Assembly (NCBI GenBank): GCA_035934555.1
Contig: DASYXT010000044.1
Location: 65,717 to 129,716 of the forward strand
Length of the DNA: 64,000 nucleotides
DNA from: DASYXT01 sp035934555
GTDB lineage: Bacteria; Verrucomicrobiota; Verrucomicrobiia; Limisphaerales; UBA8199
Direction: 5' to 3'
Below are positions 16,941-25,477 of the stretch, piece by piece. The position numbers and the translations under genes were made by a program. The notes under the pieces were generated by a model. That model was not told the origin of the DNA, did not search any database, and worked only from the letters and a program-made list of their open reading frames with translations. Numbering within the stretch: position 1 is the stretch's first letter; every line of letters begins with the position of its first letter.

Positions 16941-18275
16941 ATGTCTGCCATTGACAGAGCGGGCGCGGGCAAAAAGACTCGGTCCGGGTCGAGTGTGAGA
17001 ATCCTGCTGCTAAACCAAACGTTTTATCCTGATGTGGTATCCACGGCGCAGCACTTGAGCGACCTGGCGCTGGGACTGGTCGCGCGGGGACATGAGGTGA
17101 CAGTAGTGGCGAGCCGGCGCGGCTATGACGCTCCCCAGTGCCGCTTCGAGCGGAACGAAGTCTGGCGGGGAGTGCGTATCGTTCGCGTCGGCTCGACCGG
17201 GTTCGGCAAAGGGGCGCGGTGGCGGCGGGCGGTGGACTTTTCCAGTTTTCTGCTCGCGTGCGCGGCGTGTGTAACGCGATTGCCGCGGCAGGACGTAATT
17301 GTCGCGCTGACTTCGCCACCGTTAATCGGGTCGCTGGGGGCGCGCCTGGCGCGGATGCATAGGAGCCGGTTCGTTTATTGGGTGATGGACCTGAACCCGG
17401 ACGAGGCGATCGCGGCCGGTTGGCTGCGGCGTGGTTCGGTGGTGGCCCGTCTGCTGGAAAAGCTGTCGCGTTTAACGTTCGAGAGGGCAGACCAGGTTGT
17501 TGCGCTGGACCGGTTCATGCAAGAGCGCATCGTGTTCAAAGGTGTCAGCAGGGAAAAAGTGGTGGTGATTCCGCCCTGGTCGCACGATGCGGAAGTGGGT
17601 TGGGACGAAGCCGGGCGCGCGCGATTTCGCAAGTTACACGGGCTCGGGGACAAGTTCGTGGTGATGCACTCGGGCAACCACAGTCCGTGTCATCCGCTAG
17701 ACACGCTCCTGGCCGCCGCCGAACGCTTGAGGTCGGATGAGCGGGTCTCATTTTGTTTTGTCGGCGGCGGCAGCGAGTTTCAGAAGGTCGAGCACTGGGC
17801 CCAACGAACGGGTCAGCGCAATGTCCTCTGCCTGCCGTACCAATCTCTGGGCGACCTTTCCGCGTCACTTTCTGCCGCGGACCTGCATGTGGTCGTCATG
17901 GGCGAGCGGTTCGTCGGGCTGGTGCATCCCTGCAAGATTTATAACGCGCTCCGGATCGGAGTACCGATTTTGTATATTGGACCTGAAGCGAGCCACATTA
18001 CGGAGCTGGCAAACGAAAGCTGCGGCCGAATTTATTCTGCGCGGCACGGGCAGGTGGGGCAAATCGTCGAGGCTGTGAAACGGGCGCGGGAGGGCGGGAC
18101 CAGACTGGAGGGCAGGGGATTGGTTGCAATGAATTCGAGATTTTCCAGGGAGACACTGCTGCCGAGGTTGGTCTGCGAGGTGGTTGGGCCATCTGAGATG
18201 AGACCGGGCGCCGAGGACAAAGACGACGGCCTTGCAAGCGCACACGCTAGCTGGACGACCGGTCGGCCTGGGTGA
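16941..18275 (+). CDS. Glycosyltransferase family 4 (WcaI/WbuB-like)
   Basis: 444 residues, GT-B fold. N-terminal domain: VRILLLNQTFYPDVVSTAQH, LALGLVARGHEVTVVASRRG and GSLGARLARMHRSRFVYWVMD. C-terminal nucleotide-binding domain: FVVMHSGNHSPCHPLDTLL, VSFCFVGGGSEF and LPYQSLGDLSASLSAADLHV. The FYPDVVSTAQ and DLNPDEA motifs are those of WcaI/WbuB-type enzymes, which add a sugar during extracellular polysaccharide or O-antigen assembly on the inner membrane face. Its stop overlaps the next gene (GTGA). The last ~35 residues are poorly structured. Confidence 0.85.
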   Translation: MSAIDRAGAGKKTRSGSSVRILLLNQTFYPDVVSTAQHLSDLALGLVARGHEVTVVASRRGYDAPQCRFERNEVWRGVRIVRVGSTGFGKGARWRRAVDFSSFLLACAACVTRLPRQDVIVALTSPPLIGSLGARLARMHRSRFVYWVMDLNPDEAIAAGWLRRGSVVARLLEKLSRLTFERADQVVALDRFMQERIVFKGVSREKVVVIPPWSHDAEVGWDEAGRARFRKLHGLGDKFVVMHSGNHSPCHPLDTLLAAAERLRSDERVSFCFVGGGSEFQKVEHWAQRTGQRNVLCLPYQSLGDLSASLSAADLHVVVMGERFVGLVHPCKIYNALRIGVPILYIGPEASHITELANESCGRIYSARHGQVGQIVEAVKRAREGGTRLEGRGLVAMNSRFSRETLLPRLVCEVVGPSEMRPGAEDKDDGLASAHASWTTGRPG

Positions 18276-18871
18276 ACATGGGACTAATCGGCACATTTCG
18301 ATTAAAACGGCGGCGGGTGTGGCTCGCTGCGGGAGCGTTTTCGGTGGTGGCGGTGCTGGGGCTGCTTGCCGGCTGGTTTTTCCCGCAACAGATTCTGTGT
18401 TTGGATACCGGGCCTGGGCACGGGGAAGTGCTGGTGGTGCTCGGGGGCGGTTCGGGTGAGCGGGCGGACCGCGCTGCGGAGTTGTTCAAAGCGGGTGTGG
18501 CGCCGCGGATCCTTCTGAGCGGGGCAGGGGACGCCCAGGATAACCGGCGCTTGCTGGTTGCCCGGGGCGTGCCGGCCGAGGCTATCGAGATCGAGGGTGA
18601 CTCGAAGAGCACGCGACAGAACGCGCAGTTCACGGTGCGGTCGTTGCGGGCCGAGGGTGTCCGGCGCGCGGTCATTGTGACGTCATGGTACCATTCGCGC
18701 CGGGCGTATCGTTGCTTTCGAAAGTACGGTCCCGAGCTCGAATTCCTTTCGCGCCCGGCGTATTACGGGTACGAGTCGGCGCGGCGCGCCCGCCCGGTGA
18801 ATTGGTTTATCTGGGAGGAGTACGTCAAGTTAGCGGGGTATTGGGTGTGCTATGGGGTGTGGCCGTTCTAG
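18272..18871 (+). CDS. DUF218 (YdcF/ElyC/SanA-like) membrane protein
   Basis: About 199 residues from GTG 18272, or 197 from ATG 18278. One N-terminal membrane helix (WLAAGAFSVVAVLGLLAGWF) anchors a periplasmic DUF218 domain: VLVVLGGGSGERADRAAELF, PRILLSGAGDAQDN, SKSTRQNAQFTVRSL and AVIVTSWYHSRRAYRCF. Members such as ElyC and SanA affect envelope polysaccharide and lipid-carrier metabolism, which fits its coupling to the glycosyltransferase. The last residues carry a second hydrophobic stretch (LAGYWVCYGVWPF). Confidence 0.85.
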   Translation: MNMGLIGTFRLKRRRVWLAAGAFSVVAVLGLLAGWFFPQQILCLDTGPGHGEVLVVLGGGSGERADRAAELFKAGVAPRILLSGAGDAQDNRRLLVARGVPAEAIEIEGDSKSTRQNAQFTVRSLRAEGVRRAVIVTSWYHSRRAYRCFRKYGPELEFLSRPAYYGYESARRARPVNWFIWEEYVKLAGYWVCYGVWPF

Positions 18872-18890
18872 GAGGGGGGAAGGGTGTCAA

Positions 18891-18969
18891 GTTATCAGGT
18901 TATAAAGTTATCAAGTTGTCCCCTCTCGTGACACACACGGTCTTCTTGATAATCTGATAACCTGATAAC
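18891..18969. terminator. Long inverted repeat between convergent genes (bidirectional terminator candidate)
   Basis: Arms at 18891-18915 and 18945-18969 pair at 22 of 25 positions (GTTATCAGGTTAT core), with a 29-nt loop. The repeat lies exactly between the convergent DUF218 gene and the ABC permease gene. There is no run of T after either arm, so it may work as a 3'-end stabilising hairpin rather than a classical intrinsic terminator. GTTATCA is itself repeated within each arm. Confidence 0.6.
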
Positions 18970-18981
18970 TGTTAACCTTTG

Positions 18982-20337
18982 TCACTCGTAGCGCAGCGCC
19001 TGGATGGGATCGAGGCGGGCGGCTTTGAACGCGGGGAACAACCCGGCAAGGATGCCCACCAGGGCGCTGAAGCCCACCGCGATGAGCAGCGCCATCGCGG
19101 TGATTACCGGCGCGTTGGACACCGGACTAACCAGTTCCAGCACCTGCACGAAGCCGTAGGAAGCTACCACACCCAGCGCGGCGCCCAGCAGCGACACCCC
19201 CATGCTTTCGATCAGCACCTGCGTGAAGATGGCCAGGCCCGTTGCGCCGACGGCTTTGCAAATTCCGATCTCGCGAATGCGCTCGTTGATGCTCGCCAGC
19301 ATGATGTTCATGATGCCGATGCCACCGACCAGCAAGCTGATGATCGCGATGATCCCGCCGCTCATGCGCGCGTTGTGAATCTGCTGTTTGATGCTCTCGA
19401 CCTGGCTTTCCTGGGTACGAAAGCCGAAGTTCTCGATGCCGCGGTGAGTGAGCATCATGACATTCCTGGCCTGCTGCAGCGCGGGTTCGAGGATGTCCAG
19501 GTCCGTCACCTTCATGTTGATGTCGGAGAGACGGTTGTCCGGCACCCCGTTGGTGTCGGTCAGCGCGGAGCGGAACCGCATCCACGCTGTGTTGAGGGGC
19601 ATATACAGTGTATAGTTTTTTCGTTCGAAGGCCCAATTGCCGTGACCCCAGCCCCGCCGCCGGGCTGGGCCAGCCTGCACTTCCTTAGGTTTGGCGGCTT
19701 CGGCCAGGCGCTCCTTCTTGTCCTGCTCGCTTTCGTAGTGGGTGAACATGCCGACGATGGTGAATGGCTGGCCGTTGAGGTTGATGACCTCACCGATCGG
19801 CACGATCTCTTTGCCGATCTTTTCAGGCGAGCCGAATAATTCATCGCGAATCCCGGTGCCGATGACGCAAACAGCGTTGGCGTTTTCCTCGTCGAGGTCG
19901 GTGAAGAACCGCCCGTATTGGAGCGTGTGCAGATTCACTTCCAGGACGGCGGGCCAAACTCCGGAGGCATTCCAGGGCGAAACCATTTTATCCCCACGGG
20001 TAACGACGAGGTCGTCCACGTCCATGGTGGGGGAAACCAACCGCATCGTCGGGACCGAAGCGCGGAGAGCCTCGACGTCAGTCATAGTGCAGGGAACAGC
20101 CTGGTCGGCGAGGTGTTCTTGTTCGGAAGGAACCTCCTGTTCATCGAGATTGACGCGGTCGGCGCCGCCCATCGCGATCATCGTTTCGCGCATGCCGTTT
20201 TCCATGCCTTTGATAATCGCCGCCATGCCGACCAGGCTGGCCACTCCCAGAATGATGCCCAACATCGTCAACAACGAACGGAACTTGTGCGCCCAGATTT
20301 CCTTCAGACCTGCGAGCAACGTGTTTGAGAGAGTCAT
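18982..20337 (-). CDS. MacB/FtsX-type ABC transporter permease (second copy)
   Basis: 451 residues with MacB-family permease topology: an N-terminal helix (FRSLLTMLGIILGVASLVGM), a large periplasmic MacB_PCD domain (about 60-320, including VIGTGIRDELFG and PFTIVGMFTHYESE) and three C-terminal helices in the FtsX domain (GIIAIISLLVGGIGIMNIML, IREIGICKAVGATG, ending FPAFKAARLDPIQALRYE). Last gene of a four-gene operon: adaptor, ATPase, permease, permease. It is a tandem paralogue of the adjacent permease (20357-21781). Probably exports a lipid, peptide or antimicrobial across the envelope with the HlyD/MacA adaptor. Confidence 0.9.
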   Translation of the reverse strand: MTLSNTLLAGLKEIWAHKFRSLLTMLGIILGVASLVGMAAIIKGMENGMRETMIAMGGADRVNLDEQEVPSEQEHLADQAVPCTMTDVEALRASVPTMRLVSPTMDVDDLVVTRGDKMVSPWNASGVWPAVLEVNLHTLQYGRFFTDLDEENANAVCVIGTGIRDELFGSPEKIGKEIVPIGEVINLNGQPFTIVGMFTHYESEQDKKERLAEAAKPKEVQAGPARRRGWGHGNWAFERKNYTLYMPLNTAWMRFRSALTDTNGVPDNRLSDINMKVTDLDILEPALQQARNVMMLTHRGIENFGFRTQESQVESIKQQIHNARMSGGIIAIISLLVGGIGIMNIMLASINERIREIGICKAVGATGLAIFTQVLIESMGVSLLGAALGVVASYGFVQVLELVSPVSNAPVITAMALLIAVGFSALVGILAGLFPAFKAARLDPIQALRYE

Positions 20338-20356
20338 GGCGATGCTTGCAACGCGG

Positions 20357-21781
20357 TTACTCGTAGCGCAACGCCTGAATGGGGTTCAGCTTGGCCGCTT
20401 TGATGGCGGGGAAAATGCCGGCCAGCACGCCAACCAGCGCACTGGACCCAAACGCGACGACGAGCGACATCAGGCTGACAACAGGCGCATTGCCGGTAGG
20501 CGAAAATGAGCTGATCATGCGCACCAGGACGAACGAGGTGAGAAGCCCGGCCAACCCGCCCAGCAGCGCCAGCACGAGCGACTCGACCAGGATTTGGATG
20601 AAAATGTCCGCCGTGCCCGCCCCGACGGATTTGCGGATGCCGATTTCCCGGACGCGTTCGGAGATGCTGGCCAGCATGATATTCATGATACCGATGCCGC
20701 CCACCAGGAGGCTGATGCCGGCGATCAATCCGCCGCTAAGCCGCGCGTTGTGAACGAACGTGTTGATCTGCTCCGCCCAGTCCTCCTGGGTCCGGAACGT
20801 GAAATCCTCGATGCACTGGTGAGTGGACATGAGAACATTTTGCACCTGCTGGAGTGACTGCGGCAGGAGCGCGACATCGCGAATCTTCAACTCCAGGCCA
20901 GAGAGGCGGGGGTCGCCGGTGCTCCCGGTGCTCACGGCCAGGGAACTGCGCCCGCCGCCCGAGCGGAATTTCATCCAGACAGTATTCAGCGGCAGGTACA
21001 CCGTGGCATTCTTTAGGCGAAAGACGAAGCTACCGCCGCCGTGCCAATGCCCGCGATTACGCACCACGCCTGCACTGGCGTTGTTCGTGCCTTGCGCGCG
21101 CGCCAGTTCCCGGGCGCGGCGGTCTTGCTCGCTTTCATAGTGCTGGAACATGCCGATGACGGTGAAGGGCACGCCATTAATAAAGAGGGTTTCGCCAACC
21201 GGATTGATCTCGCGGCCGACTTGTTCCGGCGCGCCCCACAGTTCATCGCGGGTCGCCGTCCCGATCACACACACGCTCCGCGCCATCTCGTCGTCCAGTT
21301 CGTTGAACATGCGCCCGTATTGGAGAACGTGCTCGTTCATTTCCAACGCCACCGGCCAGACACCCATGACGTTCCAGGGCCGGAATCGCTTGCCGTTGGC
21401 TGATAAAGTTGCGAACAGGCGCATCTCAGGCGAGATGCGCGTCACCAATGGCGCGCTCCGCTGCAGCGCATACACGTCGTTGATGGTAATGCCGACGGCC
21501 TGGTCCGCCAGGTAGCGCTCTCCGACCGGCAGCGATTGCGGTTCGACCCGGAACTTTTCCAGGCCGCCGATGGCGACCAGCGCTTCCCGCGCGCCACGCT
21601 CCATTCCCGAGACCAGCGCCGACATCGCAACCAGGCTCGACACGCCTAAAATGATTCCCAACATCGTCAACAATGACCGGAATTTGTGCGCCCAAATCTC
21701 GAGTAACCCGGTGTGGATGGTGATGCCGAGTTGCGCCGAAGCTGGGCGCAGCGATTCCGGGCCGTGGGGCAGGGGATTCAT
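20357..21781 (-). CDS. MacB/FtsX-type ABC transporter permease (first copy)
   Basis: 474 residues, same architecture as the downstream paralogue: an N-terminal helix (FRSLLTMLGIILGVSSLVAM), a periplasmic MacB_PCD domain with VIGTATRDELWG and PFTVIGMFQHYESE, and a C-terminal FtsX domain (GLIAGISLLVGGIGIMNIML, VREIGIRKSVGAGTADIF, ending FPAIKAAKLNPIQALRYE). It starts with an extra ~20 residues compared with the other copy. The start overlaps the ATPase stop (ATGA), so translation is coupled. The gap to the second permease is 19 bp. Confidence 0.9.
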   Translation of the reverse strand: MNPLPHGPESLRPASAQLGITIHTGLLEIWAHKFRSLLTMLGIILGVSSLVAMSALVSGMERGAREALVAIGGLEKFRVEPQSLPVGERYLADQAVGITINDVYALQRSAPLVTRISPEMRLFATLSANGKRFRPWNVMGVWPVALEMNEHVLQYGRMFNELDDEMARSVCVIGTATRDELWGAPEQVGREINPVGETLFINGVPFTVIGMFQHYESEQDRRARELARAQGTNNASAGVVRNRGHWHGGGSFVFRLKNATVYLPLNTVWMKFRSGGGRSSLAVSTGSTGDPRLSGLELKIRDVALLPQSLQQVQNVLMSTHQCIEDFTFRTQEDWAEQINTFVHNARLSGGLIAGISLLVGGIGIMNIMLASISERVREIGIRKSVGAGTADIFIQILVESLVLALLGGLAGLLTSFVLVRMISSFSPTGNAPVVSLMSLVVAFGSSALVGVLAGIFPAIKAAKLNPIQALRYE

Positions 21782-22518
21782 GGAGCGGCGGCGAGTCCAG
21801 CGGAGTGGGCCGGTTTCGCTCGGTCCAGGCCGGCGAGGGTCAGATCGATTTTGACGGCTATTTTGCCATCGCGAATCTCGATCCGCCGCGGTGTGACGGC
21901 CGCGATTTCGGGGTCATGGGTGACCAGCACAATGGTGCGCCCCTGGCGGCTCAAATCGCGAAAGAGCTGCAGGATCGCTTCGCCCGTATGCGAGTCGAGG
22001 TTGCCGGTCGGCTCGTCAGCGAACACAATGCGCGGGCTATTGACCAGGGCGCGCGCGATGGCCGCGCGCTGCTGTTGGCCACCGGAGAGCTGGCTCGGAC
22101 GATGCCGCGCGCGGTTGGCCATGCCGACGGATTCGAGCGCCGCCATGCCGCGGTCGCGGCGCTCCCGGGCGCCTACACCGCTGTAAATCATCGGCAGCTC
22201 GACATTCTGCAACACGGTGAGCTTCGGCAGCAGGTTGAAGAACTGAAATACGAATCCGATCTTGCGGTTGCGCAACGTCGCGAGTTCGCGTGCTGAGGCG
22301 CGCTCGATCATTACCCCGTCCAGTTTGATGGTCCCCTTGGTCGGTGAATCCAGACAGCCCAGGATGTGCATCAAGGTCGATTTGCCGCTGCCGGAGGGCC
22401 CGATGATCGAGATGAATTCGCCTCCCTCAATCTCGAGGGACACATCGTCCAGCGCCCGAATTTCCTCTTCACCCAGGCGGTAAATTTTGCTGACGTTGCG
22501 CAGTTCAACCAGAGGCAT
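21778..22518 (-). CDS. ABC transporter ATPase (MacB/LolD class)
   Basis: 246 residues. Walker A GPSGSGKSTL (~40-49), Q-loop FVFQFFNLLPKLTVLQN, signature LSGGQQQR, Walker B RIVFADEPTGNLDS and the H-loop VLVTHDPE are all intact. The sequence is of the LolD/MacB/YtrE class (MPLVELRNVSKIYRLGEEEI). It energises the two FtsX-type permeases encoded immediately downstream and overlaps the first by four bases. The last ~20 residues (LDRAKPAHSAGLAAAP) are an extension beyond the usual domain. Confidence 0.95.
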   Translation of the reverse strand: MPLVELRNVSKIYRLGEEEIRALDDVSLEIEGGEFISIIGPSGSGKSTLMHILGCLDSPTKGTIKLDGVMIERASARELATLRNRKIGFVFQFFNLLPKLTVLQNVELPMIYSGVGARERRDRGMAALESVGMANRARHRPSQLSGGQQQRAAIARALVNSPRIVFADEPTGNLDSHTGEAILQLFRDLSRQGRTIVLVTHDPEIAAVTPRRIEIRDGKIAVKIDLTLAGLDRAKPAHSAGLAAAP

Positions 22519-22541
22519 AATCGAGAGCCGGTCGCGGCGGT

Positions 22542-23801
22542 TCAGGATTTGCCGCCCGCGGTTGCCGCGCGGGTGCGTATGACGCCGGCGGCAGCGCCCG
22601 TCTTGGGCGTGGCCTCTGAGATCGCGGTGCCGGTATTGGTGCTCGCAGCGGGCTTGGGCGCGGCGCTGTTGGTTGCCGTGCTGGCAATCGGGCCAAGCTG
22701 CTGCTTTTTGTCGAGTTCGTTCCGGGGCGTTTCCAGAGAAACGACTTCGCCCGGCGCCAGTCCCTGCTGGATTTCCGCAAAGAAATAATCCGAGACCCCC
22801 ACTTTCACCGCCCGCTTTTCGAAGCCATCCCCTTTCTGAACATAAACGAAGCGTTCCATTTCGGCGGTATCAGGATTTTTTTCGGTGAACACCGCCGAAA
22901 GCGGCACGGCGGTGACGTTGTCCGCGGTAGCGACCGGGATCTTAACATTGGCGGTCATGCCCGGCCGCACACGAGGATCGACATTCTGCAAAGCGATCCG
23001 CACCGGGTACCCTTTGATATTATTGCGGATGGTGGCTTGGGGCGACATGCGCTCGATCACGCCCGTAATCTGCAGCCCCGCCACCGCTTCGATGGTCACT
23101 TCGACCCGTTCCCCCGCTTTAATGCGGGGCATGTCCGCCTGGTTAACCTGGGCATTGATGATCATGGAATTGAGGTCGGCGATGGTGAGCACCTCGGTGC
23201 CGCTGTTAAAACCGCCTGAGCCGGAGACCGCCTGGCCAATGGACACCGGCCGTGTCAGAACCGTGCAATCAAACGGTGCGCGGACTTCCGTTTTTGTCAG
23301 GTGTTCGTCGGTAATGGCGAGGACTTTCTGCGCGCTTTCAAGGGCATTTTTGGCGAGTTCGTAAGCGGTTTTGGTGTCGTCATATACCTCCTGCGAAATA
23401 AGTTTGGACCCCAATAATTCCTCAGCCCGTTTATAGTCGCGGTCGGCTTTGTCGAGGCCGAGTTTGGCTTTTTCGATATCCGTCAGGTCCGAAGCCTTTT
23501 GCTGTTGCAATTCGCTGTCATCGAGTTTGAACAACAGCGTATCCTTTTTGACCTTGTCGCCGATATCCACCGGCAGCACCAGCAACAGCCCGTTGATTTC
23601 CGGCCGGACGGAGACCTGCTCGGCGGGAGCGATTTCTCCGGCCGCATTGACTGCGAAATTAATATCCCGGACCTCAGCCACCGCCGTGGTGGGGCGCGCG
23701 AGTGCGGTGTCGGAAGGATTGGTCTTTTGCCAGTTTTTCCAACCGTAGTATCCGCCGCCAAGCAGGGCGAGCGCGGTGACGAGGGCTATCCACTTTTTCA
23801 T
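22542..23801 (-). CDS. HlyD/MacA-type periplasmic adaptor subunit
   Basis: About 419 residues from ATG 23801 (MKKWIALVTALALLGGG); earlier in-frame starts give a long non-signal leader and are rejected. An N-terminal membrane anchor is followed by a barrel-sandwich/lipoyl half-motif (ISVRPEINGLLLVLPVDIGD-like region), an alpha-hairpin coiled coil (about 95-175, KADRDYKRAEELLGSKLIS), the second half-motif TEVRAPFDCTVLTRPVSIGQ, and the beta-barrel and membrane-proximal domains. The C-terminal ~70 residues are Ala/Thr/Pro-rich and disordered. First gene of the operon; it would link the inner-membrane permeases to an outer-membrane channel, which is not encoded nearby. Confidence 0.92.
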   Translation of the reverse strand: MKKWIALVTALALLGGGYYGWKNWQKTNPSDTALARPTTAVAEVRDINFAVNAAGEIAPAEQVSVRPEINGLLLVLPVDIGDKVKKDTLLFKLDDSELQQQKASDLTDIEKAKLGLDKADRDYKRAEELLGSKLISQEVYDDTKTAYELAKNALESAQKVLAITDEHLTKTEVRAPFDCTVLTRPVSIGQAVSGSGGFNSGTEVLTIADLNSMIINAQVNQADMPRIKAGERVEVTIEAVAGLQITGVIERMSPQATIRNNIKGYPVRIALQNVDPRVRPGMTANVKIPVATADNVTAVPLSAVFTEKNPDTAEMERFVYVQKGDGFEKRAVKVGVSDYFFAEIQQGLAPGEVVSLETPRNELDKKQQLGPIASTATNSAAPKPAASTNTGTAISEATPKTGAAAGVIRTRAATAGGKS

Positions 23802-24049
23802 GTCATTCGGAATACTCAGCGGTCCGCGGCAGATTAGCCGCCTTTGTTGACCATGGACATAGATTTCGACCGGGCAGCAGCGGGATCGTTTCGGTTTGTT
23901 CGTGCGTAGCAGCAGCGGGACAACCGCTGTGCCAGCCAAACCGAGCCCGCTAACGTCCGGTTCGATGCGCCGCATAGCTGTCGTGCGTTTGCGGCAAAAG
24001 GACTTGCCACGGCCGGCGCGAACCGGTTTGTTCAGGCCCTTAGACGCGC

Positions 24050-24925
24050 ATGAAGCCGTCGTATTTAATAATTTTGCTGGTGATGAACCTGTGTTGGGCG
24101 GCGGTCTATTCCGCCTACAAGGTCATCGGCCACGCTCTGCCTACTGGCGGAATAGTAACGCTGCGCTTCGGGATGGCTGGCCTTTGCTTGCTGTTTATTT
24201 GGCCTTGGTTGCCCGGCAAAGCGCCACGGGGGCGGGATTTGTGGGTCACCTGCGGCATGGGTTTGCTGCTGTTTGTGCTGGGGCAGCGCTTGCAAGTCTA
24301 TGGCAACGAAATCGGCAGCGCGGGCAATTCGGCCGTTTTGATGGGCTTCGAACCGCTCATCACGTCGGTGGCGGCGGCCCTGTTTCTGCACGAACACATC
24401 GGGCCACGGCGCTGGGCCGGTTTCGGCCTCGGCTTACTGGGGGTTGGTTTGTTGCATGGGGTCTGGCGGCGGAGTTTTCAGTGGGTTGGGCTCGTGCCAA
24501 GCCTGATTTTCATCTCGTCGTTTGTGTGCGAAGCGGGCTACTCGGTTTTGGGCAAACCGATTATCCAAAGGGCGAGTGTGATGAAGATGCTGGCTATTTC
24601 GTTGCTGGTGGGGATGGCCGTGAACCTGGTGATCGACGGCGGCGAAACGCTGCGCGCCGCCGGGGCATTAACGCCTGAGGCGTGGGGCCTGTTGGTGGCG
24701 ATGGCCGTGATCTGCACTACGGTGGGTTACACCCTCTGGCTTATCATCATTCGCGAGTGCTCAGTCAATGTCGCCGCGTTGACCATCTTTACGCAATCGG
24801 CCTTCGGCGTCGCGCTGGCCGGCTTGTGGCTGGGCGAAAAACTGCACTGGGAACAATTCGCCGGGTCCGTGGTTATCATCGGGGGCATGGTGCTGGGATT
24901 GTCGAGACAGGTGAAAGCAGTATAA
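24050..24925 (+). CDS. EamA-family (DMT) drug/metabolite transporter
   Basis: 291 residues, two five-helix EamA repeats (about ten membrane segments). The first repeat includes ILLVMNLCWAAVYSAYKVIG and RFGMAGLCLLFIWPWL; the second ends with FTQSAFGVALAGLWLGEKLH and GSVVIIGGMVLGLSRQ. Inner-membrane exporter of unknown small metabolites. Divergent from the MacA-like operon by 248 bp, in which I see no further gene. No clear Shine-Dalgarno precedes the ATG. Confidence 0.88.
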   Translation: MKPSYLIILLVMNLCWAAVYSAYKVIGHALPTGGIVTLRFGMAGLCLLFIWPWLPGKAPRGRDLWVTCGMGLLLFVLGQRLQVYGNEIGSAGNSAVLMGFEPLITSVAAALFLHEHIGPRRWAGFGLGLLGVGLLHGVWRRSFQWVGLVPSLIFISSFVCEAGYSVLGKPIIQRASVMKMLAISLLVGMAVNLVIDGGETLRAAGALTPEAWGLLVAMAVICTTVGYTLWLIIIRECSVNVAALTIFTQSAFGVALAGLWLGEKLHWEQFAGSVVIIGGMVLGLSRQVKAV

Positions 24926-25106
24926 ACGCAGAAAACTGCAGCGGTGTTAGATCAATAGTTAGGATTACGATTATGATTAACATCATGATTAGAGGAAGGC
25001 GCTTGTCATTCGCCTGATTCGCGCCAAACTCGGCCGATGGTCCTGCGCCGCCGTCGGACCGGTGGCGCCAGTTTCGCTGTAGCGGACGGTTTTGGAAGGC
25101 AAGACA

Positions 25107-25337
25107 ATGAAATCGAATCTAATTAGACAAATGGCGTTGGTTACGGCCCTGGCAGGGCTCGGGCTAATGGTGGCCGGGTGTGCCTGGCAAATTGGCGGTG
25201 ACAAGAAAGGAACCAGCATCGCGCAGACGACGCGTGGGCAGGAGCTGATCGATCTTAAGAAGGCCAAAGACCAAGGCGCGATCAGCGAGGAGGAGTACCA
25301 GGCGCAACGGAACAAGATTCTGAATCGCCAGCCATAA
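25107..25337 (+). CDS. Small SHOCT-domain lipoprotein (paralogue of 1670-1894)
   Basis: 76 residues from ATG 25107, preceded by GGAAGG at six bases; an in-frame ATG at 25092 is less likely. Signal peptide and lipobox MVAGC, followed by AWQIGGD and a C-terminal SHOCT motif (ELIDLKKAKDQGAISEEEYQ). Almost the same layout as the lipoprotein at 1670-1894, so the genome carries a family of these. Function unknown. The 180 bp upstream hold only degenerate GATTA-type repeats. Confidence 0.8.
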   Translation: MKSNLIRQMALVTALAGLGLMVAGCAWQIGGDKKGTSIAQTTRGQELIDLKKAKDQGAISEEEYQAQRNKILNRQP

Positions 25338-25477
25338 GACGCGGCGTCGCGGCGGCTCGGGAGCACGAGGCCCAATAGTCTCTCGGGAGACGTTGAGACC
25401 TGGCGGTATCATTTGCCGGGCGGCTGGAAGATTTTGAACGTTCGGGTTGCCGATCATTTTTCAGGCATGGTGACATT

